DNA of 64,000 nucleotides from Evansella alkalicola (lineage in GTDB: Bacteria; Bacillota; Bacilli; Bacillales; Salisediminibacteriaceae): assembly GCF_019042735.1 (NCBI RefSeq), contig NZ_JAHQCR010000030.1:1-64000 (forward strand). Direction: 5' to 3'. Of the stretch, positions 16,561 to 25,286 are shown in pieces. A program made the translations under genes and the position numbers. The notes under the pieces are model-generated. The model searched no databases and was not told the DNA's origin. It was given only the letters and a program-made list of their open reading frames with translations. Positions within the stretch are counted from its first letter, which is position 1. Each line of letters opens with the position of its first letter.

Positions 16561-17283
16561 ATGATAGGTGTAAAGGAAAGAAGAGAAATAAAAGCGTGTT
16601 TTTTTGATTTAGATGACACGTTATATGACCAATTAGTTCCATTTAAGAATGCTGCAAAATCAATAGGAATATTAAATGACATTAATTATGGAAAACTGTT
16701 TAAGACAGTTAGACATTATAGTGATACACTATGGAAAGAAGCATATTGCACTGGGGAAATGAGTCTTCAGGAGTTACGAGTTCAGAGATTAGTTAGGGCA
16801 TTTCATGATTTTGATATTAAATTAAGTGAGGATAATGCTGAAAAGCTACAACAGATTTATTTAGATTATCAACAAAGAATTATACCTTTTGCAGGGGTTG
16901 TAAGTCTTATGAAGTCTCTTCAACAGGAAGGTTATTTAGTTGGAATCTTATCAAACGGTCCTGTGGATCATCAGTTGAGTAAGTTGAAAACGCTACACAT
17001 TGTAGATATTATTCCAGAAGATTTTATTTTTGTGTCAGATGGAGTAGGAATTGCAAAGCCTGATAAAGGGATTTTCATCTATGTACAAGAGAAACTAGGG
17101 CTCTCTCCAGAAAACTGTTTTTATGTTGGGGACTCATGGGTTAATGATGTGATTCCTTCACACCACGCTGGGTGGAATAGTGTTTGGTTTAATTTTAGAA
17201 AACGAAAACCTTTATCAGATTTTAATGGATATAGGGAAATACGTAATTACATAGAAGTAAATGGATTTGAAACATTTCAATAG
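16561..17283 (+). CDS. HAD-superfamily IA phosphatase (YjjG-like)
   Basis: A 240-residue haloacid-dehalogenase-type hydrolase. Motif I FDLDDTLYD (about residues 14-22) supplies the nucleophile Asp, motif II GILSNGP lies near residue 123, the motif III Lys lies in GIAKPDKGIF, and motif IV is YVGDSWVNDV. An alpha-helical cap lies between motifs I and II. It starts 17 bases after araM, so the two are co-transcribed. In B. subtilis a different HAD protein, AraL, neighbours AraM, so this one may play the same sugar-phosphate clean-up role. The substrate is unknown. Confidence 0.88.
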   Translation: MIGVKERREIKACFFDLDDTLYDQLVPFKNAAKSIGILNDINYGKLFKTVRHYSDTLWKEAYCTGEMSLQELRVQRLVRAFHDFDIKLSEDNAEKLQQIYLDYQQRIIPFAGVVSLMKSLQQEGYLVGILSNGPVDHQLSKLKTLHIVDIIPEDFIFVSDGVGIAKPDKGIFIYVQEKLGLSPENCFYVGDSWVNDVIPSHHAGWNSVWFNFRKRKPLSDFNGYREIRNYIEVNGFETFQ

Positions 17284-17301
17284 TGTACGATGAGATTAAT
17301 T

Positions 17302-17637
17302 TTTAAATAAGCTCTGTTAAAGGATAATGTTGATATTTAACACTTTTGATTTTTTGTGGAAGGTATGCCTGTCTCTTCCTCTACAAGCAAATGCTATGTA
17401 GTATATCCGTCGAGACAACTCGCAGCATACTCGTGATGTTTATGCTCGTTCCTGCGGGATTAAAGGCAGGGGTAAGACCCCGCAGATGCAGGAGGCAGGA
17501 CGCCGACATTACGCCGTTGCCCACAGGACGTGGGCATGTACTTAGGCGGAATTTGGAGGAGGCTTACCAGCCGCCCGCGGAAAGCGAGTACCTGTAACAA
17601 AAAATCAACAACTAAGTTTAAGAGAGCCTTTAAATAA
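17302..17637. mobile_element. MITE-like element with 9-bp direct repeats, carrying GC-rich repeat core (copy B)
   Basis: TTTAAATAA occurs at 17302-17310 and again at 17629-17637, flanking a 318-bp segment. The segment's ends are inverted: GCTCTGTTAAAGG..TGTTGAT on the left and, reversed, GGCTCTCTTAAA..TGTTGAT on the right. Inside, at about 17440-17592, lies the GC-rich dispersed repeat in reverse orientation relative to the copies at 11.4 and 61.0 kb. The short open frame across it has no coding character. It occupies the 376-bp gap between the HAD gene and galM. I cannot name the transposase that would move it. Confidence 0.65.
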
Positions 17638-17659
17638 ACTAAAGGAGTGCAAACAGAAG

Positions 17660-18709
17660 ATGAATATTACACAGCAGAAGTTCGGACAATTAGAGGGAAA
17701 GGACGTACATGCCTATACTCTAAAAAACGATCATAACTTTGAATTAACATGTATTAACTATGGCTGTATCATCACAGAATTATTGGTTCCAGACAACAAA
17801 GGAAATGTGGAGAATGTAGTTTTAGGTTTTGATAACATGGAAGATTACCAGAAGCATTCACCATTCTTTGGTGCAACTATTGGTCGGGTAGCTGGGAGAA
17901 TTGCTAAAGGGAAATTCGAATTGGATGGAAAAACTTATCAACTGCCAATAAATGATGGGAACAATCACTTGCATGGTGGTATTACGGGGTTTGATAAAGT
18001 GTTATGGGATGTAAAAACCATCGAGGATCCTGATCAAGTTGGCGTCGTTTTCACATATGTAAGCCTTGACGGAGAAGAAGGTTACCCTGGTGAAGTTAAT
18101 ATAGAAGTAACATATATAGTAAACAACGATAATGAATTAATTATTAAATACAATGGAAAAACGAATAAGAAAACTATCTTAAATTTAACGAATCATACAT
18201 ACTTCAATTTAAGTGGTAATCTTAAAAGGGATATTAAGGATCATGAACTTACTTTAAAAAGCAGCAAATTCATTCCATTAAATAAGGAGCTTATTCCAAC
18301 AGGTGAGTATGCAAATGTTGATGGTACACCATTTGACTTCCGAAATGGGAGAAAAGTTGGTGAAGGAATGACTTCTGAGCACGATCAAAATGTTCTTGCA
18401 GGAAATGGGTATGATCATCCTTTTGTACTAGACGAAAACAATGCTAGGGAGATTTTCTTAGAGGATACTCAAAGTGGTCGTAACTTGTTGATTGAAACTG
18501 ATGAACCTTGTGTCGTCTTTTACTCAGGAAACATGTTAAACGGTGACTTTAATATTGGGGGTAAAAAGGCGGAGAAAAACCTTGCACTTTGCTTAGAAAC
18601 TCAGAAACATCCCGATGCTATTAATCACCCTAATTTTGCATCTATCGTTTTATCACCTGAAGAAACTTATGTTTCACAAACAACATACTCTTTTAATGTG
18701 AAAAAATAA
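17660..18709 (+). CDS. galM: Aldose 1-epimerase (mutarotase)
   Basis: Interconverts alpha and beta anomers of aldoses such as galactose, arabinose or xylose. 349 residues of the GalM beta-sandwich family. GATIGRVAGRI (about residues 73-83), NNHLHGG and NLTNHTYFNLSG (catalytic His region, near residues 174-185) are typical. A C-terminal Glu in CLETQKHPDAINHP is the probable catalytic base. No signal peptide. It lies just before the AraR-type regulator on the same strand, which suggests service to the pentose pathway rather than to galactose. Confidence 0.92.
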   Translation: MNITQQKFGQLEGKDVHAYTLKNDHNFELTCINYGCIITELLVPDNKGNVENVVLGFDNMEDYQKHSPFFGATIGRVAGRIAKGKFELDGKTYQLPINDGNNHLHGGITGFDKVLWDVKTIEDPDQVGVVFTYVSLDGEEGYPGEVNIEVTYIVNNDNELIIKYNGKTNKKTILNLTNHTYFNLSGNLKRDIKDHELTLKSSKFIPLNKELIPTGEYANVDGTPFDFRNGRKVGEGMTSEHDQNVLAGNGYDHPFVLDENNAREIFLEDTQSGRNLLIETDEPCVVFYSGNMLNGDFNIGGKKAEKNLALCLETQKHPDAINHPNFASIVLSPEETYVSQTTYSFNVKK

Positions 18710-18741
18710 AATGAAGTTAACGTGGAATTGAGGTTAATAAG

Positions 18742-19857
18742 ATGCAGACAAAATATAATAAGGTGAAACAAGAAATAAAGACGAGAATATTAGATGGTAC
18801 TTATGTTCCCAATCAAAAAATTAATTCTGAAAATGAGTTAATGAAGGAATTTGGCGTAAGTAGGCATACTATTCGTGTTGCAGTTGGGGAACTTGTAAAT
18901 GAAGGCTGGTTGTATCGTGAACAAGGTGCAGGTACTTTTTGCGCAGACCGAAAAACAAATGAAAAAAAACCTAAAACCAATAAGAAAAATATCGCAATCA
19001 TTACGACGTTTATTTCTGATTATATTTTCCCGTCGATTATACGTGGTGCAGAATCCTATTTGAGTGAGCGTGGCTATAACGTTAGTATTTATAGTACAAA
19101 CAATAATATTGATAGTGAAAAGCGTGTTCTGGAAAGTATTCTTTCTCAAGACGTGGATGGCGTTATAGTAGAGCCAACAAAGAGTGCTTTTACCAATCCA
19201 AATATTAACTATTATTTTAATTTGGAAAGAATGAACATTCCTTATATCATGATTAATGCATTTTACGAAGAATTGGAGCCATTATGTTTAGTCATGGACG
19301 ATGAAAAGGGTGGATATGCCCAAACTGAGCACTTAATTGAACTTGGTCATAAAAACATCGTAGGATTCTTCCAAACGGATGATACGCAAGGGGTCAAAAG
19401 GATGAAGGGCTACATTAAAGCACACCGGAAACATCAAGTTCCAATTAATCCAAATTATATTATTAGTTTCTTTTCTGAGGAGAAAAAAACAAAGCCTCAT
19501 GAGGAGTTAGAAAAGCTTCTTTCGGCTTCTGCTGATGTACCAACGGCTATTGTTTGTTATAATGATGAGCTTGCCGTATCGCTCCTTGATATAACAAGAA
19601 ACAGAAAGCTCAATATTCCAAAAGATATATCTATCGTAGGGTATGATGATTCATTTTTAGCTGAGGCAACAGAAGTGAAGCTCACTACAGTGAAGCACCC
19701 TAAAATGGAGATGGGAGAAGAAGCGGCGAGAATGATCGTGAACTTAGTGGAGGAAAACCATTCTCCATCTAGGAAAGCATCTCCTAAGTATGAAAACGTG
19801 CTTTATGAACCGAAATTAGTCATTCGTCAATCCACAAGGAAAATTGAAGATAAATAA
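18742..19857 (+). CDS. araR: AraR-type transcriptional regulator (GntR-LacI chimera)
   Basis: A 371-residue repressor. An N-terminal GntR winged helix-turn-helix (about residues 1-70, with NSENELMKEFGVSRHTIRVA) is joined to a LacI/periplasmic-binding effector domain (about 85-365). This architecture is characteristic of AraR, which binds L-arabinose and represses arabinose and arabinan genes. AraR-like operator sequences lie before araM and abfA in this window. A weak GAGG-type RBS precedes the ATG. No araA, araB or araD gene is in the window. Confidence 0.85.
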   Translation: MQTKYNKVKQEIKTRILDGTYVPNQKINSENELMKEFGVSRHTIRVAVGELVNEGWLYREQGAGTFCADRKTNEKKPKTNKKNIAIITTFISDYIFPSIIRGAESYLSERGYNVSIYSTNNNIDSEKRVLESILSQDVDGVIVEPTKSAFTNPNINYYFNLERMNIPYIMINAFYEELEPLCLVMDDEKGGYAQTEHLIELGHKNIVGFFQTDDTQGVKRMKGYIKAHRKHQVPINPNYIISFFSEEKKTKPHEELEKLLSASADVPTAIVCYNDELAVSLLDITRNRKLNIPKDISIVGYDDSFLAEATEVKLTTVKHPKMEMGEEAARMIVNLVEENHSPSRKASPKYENVLYEPKLVIRQSTRKIEDK

Positions 19858-19920
19858 GGGACTTATTCTATATTAACGCTCAAAACATTCATTAATTGGC
19901 AAATTAAGTAGTATAAGGAA

Positions 19921-19952
19921 AAACCTGGTTTAATTTTAGATCAGGTTTTTTT
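19921..19952 (+). terminator. Terminator after araR
   Basis: AAACCTG (19921-19927) pairs with CAGGTTT (19942-19948), followed by a long T-run. The rest of the 417-bp gap to the transketolase gene holds the promoter region described separately. Confidence 0.8.
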
Positions 19953-20054
19953 GTTTTATGGAAATAATCAAATTGGCATAAATTCCACGACATATCTGTA
20001 TGATTTTAAGTGGACTTCATTCTGTGAATGACATGAAATATTCAAAGAAATCTC

Positions 20055-20118
20055 TTGTCAATTAATGTCGTAACATATAAGATTAATAGTGTATGTTCGT
20101 GTGATTTAATGTTATAAT
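20055..20118 (+). promoter_or_regulatory. Candidate transketolase promoter(s)
   Basis: TTGTCA at 20055-20060 and TAAGAT at 20078-20083 are spaced by 17 bases. A second -10 candidate, TATAAT, lies at 20113-20118. Downstream at 20155-20164 is the palindrome AACTATAGTT, also found inside the 12-bp palindrome upstream of the importer lipoprotein gene, but the match is short and AT-rich. Confidence 0.45.
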
Positions 20119-20274
20119 AGAATGTTTAAATTATTATTAAGAAAACACGGGCTGAACTATAGTTTGTAGGGTTGTTTTAATACATAACTTTAATTTAATA
20201 GTCTTATCAGTGTATTTTCCCTACAGGTTTTTATGTTGGTAATAATTTTTAATTATACACATGGAGGTAATGTA

Positions 20275-22281
20275 ATGACGATTGAACAACAAGCAATTAA
20301 TAGTTTAAGAACCTTATCTATTGATATGGTAGAGAAAGCAAATTCTGGACATCCAGGTATGCCGATGGGGGCTGCTCCAATGGCTTATGAGCTTTGGGCT
20401 AACCACATGAAGCACAATCCAGCAAATCCATCATTCTTTGACAGAGACCGCTTTGTTTTATCTGCTGGTCACGGATCTGCCCTACTGTACAGCTTACTCC
20501 ACTTAACTGGATATGATCTTCCAATTGAAGAGCTTAAAAACTTCCGTCAACATGGAAGTAAAACACCTGGTCACCCAGAGTTTGGTCACACAGTTGGTGT
20601 TGAAGCGACTACTGGACCACTAGGGCAAGGTATCTCTACTGCAGTAGGTATGGCAATGGGTGAAGCTCATTTAGCAGCAACATACAATAAAGAGGGATTT
20701 GACATTGTTGATCACTATACTTACACAATTTGTGGTGATGGAGACTTAATGGAAGGTATCTCTTCTGAAGCAGCTTCTATGGCAGGACATATGGGTCTTG
20801 GAAAACTTGTAGTTTTATATGATTCAAATGATATCTCTTTAGACGGAGATTTAAATATGTCTTTCTCTGAAAGTGTGCAAAAGCGTTTTGAATCTTACCA
20901 ATGGCACTATGTACGCGTTGAAGACGGTACAGATATTGCTGCAATTGGTAAAGCAATTGAAGAAGCAAAAAGTGTTACTGACAAACCGACATTAATTGAA
21001 GTACGTACAATTATTGGTCACGGTAGCCCAAATAAATCAGGTAAATCTGCTTCCCATGGTGCCCCACTTGGAGCGGAAGAAGTAGCTTTAACGAAAGCAA
21101 GCTACGGCTGGGAGCATGAGCCATTTGAAATTCCTACATCTGTACGTGATCACTATGCAAAAATAAAAGTAGCTGGTGAAAAAGCAGAAGCTGAATGGAA
21201 TGCACAATTCGAAGACTATAAAAAAGCACATCCTGAGCTTGCTCTACAATTCGAACAAGCGATCAATAATCAATTACCAGAAGGTTGGGACAAGGATCTT
21301 GAGCACTACCCATTAGATGCACCTAAGATGGCTACTCGTGAATCTTCAGGTCATGCATTAAATGCAATTGCGAAAAACCTTCCAACAGTATTTGGTGGAT
21401 CTGCAGACTTAGCTGGTTCAAACAATACGACATTAAAAGGATTACCAATCTTCAGTAAAGAAGATTTTGCTGGAAGAAACATTTGGTTCGGTGTACGTGA
21501 ACATGCAATGGGAGCGGCACTAAACGGATTAGCTCTTCACGGTGGTGTTCGTCCATACGGTGGTACGTTCTTCGTATTCTCTGATTACTTACGTCCATCT
21601 ATCCGTCTAGCTGCTATGATGAATCAACCAGTTGTATATGTTCTTACTCATGACAGTATTGCTGTAGGGGAAGATGGCCCAACACATGAGCCAGTAGAGC
21701 AATTACCTGCACTAAGAGTAATTCCAGGTTTAACTGTAATGCGTCCTGCTGATGGAAATGAAACGTTAGAAGCATATCGTTATGCATTTGAACAACGTGA
21801 AGCTCCTGTTGCAATGGTGCTTACTAGACAAAAATTACCTGTATTAAAAGGATCTGCTGAACTTGCTTATGACGGCGTAAGAAAAGGTGCTTATGTTTTA
21901 TCTGATTCAGATAAAGAAGCAGACGTAATCTTACTTGCTACAGGTTCAGAAGTAAGTCTTGCTGTTGAAGCAAAAGAGGAATTAACTAAAAAAGGTGTAG
22001 CAGTTCGCGTAGTTAGTATGCCGAGCTGGGAGCTATTCGAGCAACAATCTGATGAGTACAAGGAGTCTGTCATCCCTTCTAACATCAAAGCACGTGTTGC
22101 GATTGAAATGGCTTACCCACAAGGTTGGGAAAAATATGTTGGAGATCAAGGTTCAATCATTGGTATTTCAACATTTGGAGCATCTGCACCAGGAGATATC
22201 GTAATGAAAGAGTACGGATTCACAGTTGAAAATGTAGTAGCAAACGTAGATAAAGTACTTGCTGCTGTGACAGTGAAGTAA
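20275..22281 (+). CDS. tkt: Transketolase
   Basis: Transfers two-carbon units between pentose and triose/tetrose phosphates using thiamine diphosphate, so it is needed to use xylose and arabinose. About 668 residues, usual length. GDGDLMEGISSEAASMAGH (about residues 154-172) is the ThDP-binding motif. GVREHAMGAALNGLALHGG supplies the catalytic Glu, and HDSIAVGEDGPTHEP is the conserved C-terminal segment of the pyrimidine-binding domain. The ATG at 20275 follows GGAGG. An upstream in-frame ATG (20233) precedes that RBS and is rejected. Confidence 0.95.
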   Translation: MTIEQQAINSLRTLSIDMVEKANSGHPGMPMGAAPMAYELWANHMKHNPANPSFFDRDRFVLSAGHGSALLYSLLHLTGYDLPIEELKNFRQHGSKTPGHPEFGHTVGVEATTGPLGQGISTAVGMAMGEAHLAATYNKEGFDIVDHYTYTICGDGDLMEGISSEAASMAGHMGLGKLVVLYDSNDISLDGDLNMSFSESVQKRFESYQWHYVRVEDGTDIAAIGKAIEEAKSVTDKPTLIEVRTIIGHGSPNKSGKSASHGAPLGAEEVALTKASYGWEHEPFEIPTSVRDHYAKIKVAGEKAEAEWNAQFEDYKKAHPELALQFEQAINNQLPEGWDKDLEHYPLDAPKMATRESSGHALNAIAKNLPTVFGGSADLAGSNNTTLKGLPIFSKEDFAGRNIWFGVREHAMGAALNGLALHGGVRPYGGTFFVFSDYLRPSIRLAAMMNQPVVYVLTHDSIAVGEDGPTHEPVEQLPALRVIPGLTVMRPADGNETLEAYRYAFEQREAPVAMVLTRQKLPVLKGSAELAYDGVRKGAYVLSDSDKEADVILLATGSEVSLAVEAKEELTKKGVAVRVVSMPSWELFEQQSDEYKESVIPSNIKARVAIEMAYPQGWEKYVGDQGSIIGISTFGASAPGDIVMKEYGFTVENVVANVDKVLAAVTVK

Positions 22282-22306
22282 TATATTTAAGCGAAATAAA
22301 AGACAG

Positions 22307-22348
22307 ACTGCCCTTTAAAGTTGGTTTACTTTAGGGGCAGTTTTTTTT
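22307..22348 (+). terminator. Terminator after transketolase
   Basis: ACTGCCCTTTAAAG pairs with CTTTAGGGGCAGT (right arm ending at 22341) with one irregularity, followed by eight T residues. Strong intrinsic terminator. Confidence 0.88.
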
Positions 22349-22421
22349 GTTGTTTAGCAGGAAATTATAAAATAATCGACCTGTGGATAACTCATTGATT
22401 TATATATGGGGAGGGGGGATC

Positions 22422-22568
22422 GTGGTGAAGTATAGTAGTGGAGTGATTATAAAGGTATTAAAAGAACATTTAATTTTACCCGTACACATCAACTTAGAAA
22501 CTAAAACTTTCATGCTTCCTTGTATAAAAATATGGTGTGGGAGGAGAAAAGTGGACGAACTATTGTAA
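22422..22568 (+). CDS. Possible small ORF of 48 residues (doubtful)
   Basis: Two GTG codons at 22422 and 22425 follow a GGGGAGGGGGG Shine-Dalgarno-like run. The frame gives a basic peptide with a hydrophobic start (VVKYSSGVIIKVL) and two Cys residues near the C-terminus. I recognise no family. It lies between the transketolase terminator and the 52-bp repeat array, with no promoter that I can see. Only the ribosome binding site supports it. Confidence 0.2.
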   Translation: MVKYSSGVIIKVLKEHLILPVHINLETKTFMLPCIKIWCGRRKVDELL

Positions 22569-22650
22569 AAATATTAGTTATGCATTACAAGGTCGTTTTC
22601 CATGGCACTTTACTCACTAGATTGAAGATTTAATATATTTACTAGCTTGG

Positions 22651-23302
22651 TATCTCACGCGAGATTCTAACTTTTGCACAATTTCGCGTTCGATAAGCAG
22701 CCTATCTCACGCGAGTTTCTTGCTTTTGTTCATTTTCGCGTCCGATTAGGCCTCTATCTCACGCGAGTTTCTTGCTTTTGTTCATTTTCGCGTCCGATAA
22801 GTAGCCTATCACACGCGAGTTTCTTGCTTTTGTTCATTTTCGCGTCCGATTAGCGGCCTATCTCACGTGAGATTCTTGCTTTTGTTCATTTTCACGTTCG
22901 ATAAGCGGCCTATCTCACGCGAGTTTCTTGCTATTGTTCAATTTCGCGTTCGATAAGCAGCCTATCTCACGTGAGATTCTTGCTTTTGTTCATTTTCACG
23001 TTCGATAAGCGGCCTATCTCACGTGAGATTCTTGCTTTTGTTCATTTTCACGTTCGATAAGCGGCCTATCACACGCGAGTTTCTTGCTTTTGCACAATTA
23101 CGTGTTCGATAAGCGGCCTATCACACGCGAGTTTCTTGCTTTTGTTCATTTTCACGTTCGATAAGCGGCCTATCACACGCGAGTTTCTTGCTTTTGTTCA
23201 TTTTCACGTTCGATAAGCGGCCTATCTCACGCGAGTTTCTTGCTATTGTTCAATTTCGCGTTCGATAAGCAGTCTATCTCACGTGAGATTCTAACTTTTG
23301 TT
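22651..23302. repeat. Tandem array of 52-bp hairpin repeats, 12 full units plus a partial
   Basis: Units begin at 22651 and then every 52 bases without a single indel up to 23223, with a partial unit from 23275. Each reads TATC-TC-ACGCGA, a 21-base loop, TCGCGT-TC-GATA, then a seven-base linker such as AGCGGCC. The 4-bp and 6-bp arms can pair as a hairpin. Units 5, 7 and 8 have ACGTGA with TCACGT instead, keeping the pairing. It is non-coding because the period is not a multiple of three and all frames are short. The same unit recurs at 44.0-44.5 kb. Confidence 0.93.
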
Positions 23303-23579
23303 GTTAACATTATTTAAAGTATCTTTAGTCACTCAATGAACGAGAAACCTCCCAATACAGCAAAAATGAATCTTCACAATTCTATTCATAGTTTAGTAAT
23401 TATTTTATAATCTAAGTCTTTTAATACTTAATTGCACCTATTTATCGTCGCTGTAATGGTATACGTACATATTCTATATTATTTCGAAAATAGATGAAGA
23501 GTTATTAGAAGTGTAAATAGACATCCCGCCAATTCTACTTATATTATTGAAAGTAAGCAATACTCTAATGTTACCCCAA

Positions 23580-23690
23580 ATTGTACGTATATGTTCAATT
23601 CTAGTTGGTTGTTCAGTCATTGACCCTTGTACGGATATGCGATAATCTTTGAATATAGGATAGACTTTATTTTTTATGAAAGCGCTTATA
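23580..23690 (+). promoter_or_regulatory. Regulatory region of abfA: AraR-like operators, promoter and cre-like site
   Basis: ATTGTACGTATATG (23580-23593) and CTTGTACGGATATG (23626-23639) resemble the TGTACG-centred AraR operators of B. subtilis. A third, weaker copy, GTATACGTACATAT, is at 23459-23472. TTGACC (23620-23625) with GATAAT (23641-23646) or TAATCT (23643-23648) could form the promoter, and the second operator would overlap it. TGAAAGCGCTTATA at 23677-23690 is one or two bases from the cre consensus and lies downstream of the promoter. Repression by AraR and CcpA is inferred. Confidence 0.5.
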
Positions 23691-23719
23691 TCTTTAATTA
23701 ATGTGGAAGGGTGAATAAA

Positions 23720-25240
23720 ATGGGACAAGAGTTTTCAAAGGCAAGAATGGTTGTTGATAAGGATTTTGTTATTTCAGAAATTGATAAAAGAATTTATGGT
23801 TCCTTTATTGAACATCTTGGAAGAGCTGTTTACGGCGGTATCTTTCAACCTGATCATCCATCAGCAGACGAAAATGGGTTCAGAGAAGACGTTGCAGAAT
23901 TAGTGAAGGAGTTGCAAGTACCTATTGTACGCTATCCTGGTGGAAACATGGTATCTGCATATAATTGGGAAGATGGAGTTGGCCCTCTTGAGAACAGACC
24001 AAAGAGATTGGAACTAGCTTGGCGTGTGATTGAAACCAACCAAGTAGGGACAAATGAATTTGTCGATTGGACCAAAAAAGTAAACGCAGAGGTGATGATG
24101 GCTGTTAATCTCGGAACTAGAGGGATTGATGCTGCTAGAAATTTTATAGAATATTGTAACCATCCAGGTGGGACATATTGGAGTGACTTGAGGAAAGAAC
24201 ATGGTTATGAAGAGCCACATAATATTAAGACTTGGTGTCTAGGAAATGAAATGGATGGCCCATGGCAGGTTGGACACAAAACAGCAGAAGAATATGGACG
24301 ATTAGCAGCCGAAACTGCTAAAGCAATGAGACTGGTTGATCCTTCGATTGAGTTAGTTAGTTGCGGGAGCTCAAGTGCACAAATGCCAACTTTTCCGGAA
24401 TGGGAAGCCACAACATTAGACCATACGTATGACCATGTCGATTATATTTCACTTCATCAATACTATGGTAACCGTGATGGTGATACTGCTAACTATTTAG
24501 CTCTTTCCTTAGATATGGATAACTTTATTAAAACTGTCATTTCTACGTGTGATTACATTAAAGCGAAGAAAAGAAGTAAAAAGACAATCAACTTAAGTTT
24601 TGACGAATGGAATGTATGGTTCCATTCAAACGAGGAAGATAAAGAAATTGAACCTTGGTCCGTTGCACCACCGCAATTAGAGGATGTGTATACATTTGAA
24701 GATGCGCTGCTCGTAGGAAGTATGTTAAATACAATGTTACGACACTCAGATCGAGTTAAAATTGCAGCTATGGCACAACTGGTGAATGTTATTGCACCAA
24801 TCATGACCAAGAATGATGGTGGCGCTTGGAAGCAGACAATTTTCTATCCGTATTACTACACATCTGTCTATGGTCGTGGTGTTGCGTTAAACCCTGTAAT
24901 CAATTCACCTAAGTATGATAGTAAAGACTTTACGGATGTACCATATCTTGATTCTTCAGTTGTTTATAACGAGGAGAAAGAAGAACTAGTTATCTTTGCA
25001 ACAAATCGTCATCTGGAGAACGGTTTAAATGTAGATATTGATATCCGCTCTTTTGAAGGAATGGAGTTAATAGAGCATGTTGTTTTAGAAAATGATAATC
25101 CAAAAGCTGTTAATACACTAGAAAATGAACAAGTAAAACCGCATAAAGGTGGAAAATCATATCTTGAAGATGGAAAATTAGTAGGTGTTCTTCCTAAGAT
25201 GTCATGGAATATGATTCGTTTAAAAAAGTCCGGAAAATAA
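23720..25240 (+). CDS. abfA: GH51 alpha-L-arabinofuranosidase
   Basis: Removes alpha-L-arabinofuranosyl groups from arabinan or arabinoxylan oligosaccharides. Cytoplasmic, since there is no signal peptide. About 506 residues, the standard bacterial length. The acid/base is E177 in CLGNEMDGPW and the nucleophile is E296 in SFDEWNVW, two residues offset from Geobacillus AbfA (E175/E294). The N-terminal YGSFIEHLGRAVYGG is the family hallmark. ATG 23720 is preferred over GTG 23711 because GGAAGGG directly abuts the GTG. The GH27 gene follows closely. Confidence 0.94.
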   Translation: MGQEFSKARMVVDKDFVISEIDKRIYGSFIEHLGRAVYGGIFQPDHPSADENGFREDVAELVKELQVPIVRYPGGNMVSAYNWEDGVGPLENRPKRLELAWRVIETNQVGTNEFVDWTKKVNAEVMMAVNLGTRGIDAARNFIEYCNHPGGTYWSDLRKEHGYEEPHNIKTWCLGNEMDGPWQVGHKTAEEYGRLAAETAKAMRLVDPSIELVSCGSSSAQMPTFPEWEATTLDHTYDHVDYISLHQYYGNRDGDTANYLALSLDMDNFIKTVISTCDYIKAKKRSKKTINLSFDEWNVWFHSNEEDKEIEPWSVAPPQLEDVYTFEDALLVGSMLNTMLRHSDRVKIAAMAQLVNVIAPIMTKNDGGAWKQTIFYPYYYTSVYGRGVALNPVINSPKYDSKDFTDVPYLDSSVVYNEEKEELVIFATNRHLENGLNVDIDIRSFEGMELIEHVVLENDNPKAVNTLENEQVKPHKGGKSYLEDGKLVGVLPKMSWNMIRLKKSGK

Positions 25241-25286
25241 AATTAATCGAACTTATTCATAAATGAATCCTCAAGGAGATGAAAGG

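Noticed and set aside
17346..17597. 83-codon plus-strand open frame
   Set aside because: It lies wholly inside the MITE-like element and the GC-rich repeat; the Cys/Arg/Pro-rich product and lack of a ribosome binding site show it is not a gene.
22651..23302. 52-bp array considered as a CRISPR
   Set aside because: There are no variable spacers: nearly the whole unit is conserved, the linker is only about seven bases, and no cas genes are present.
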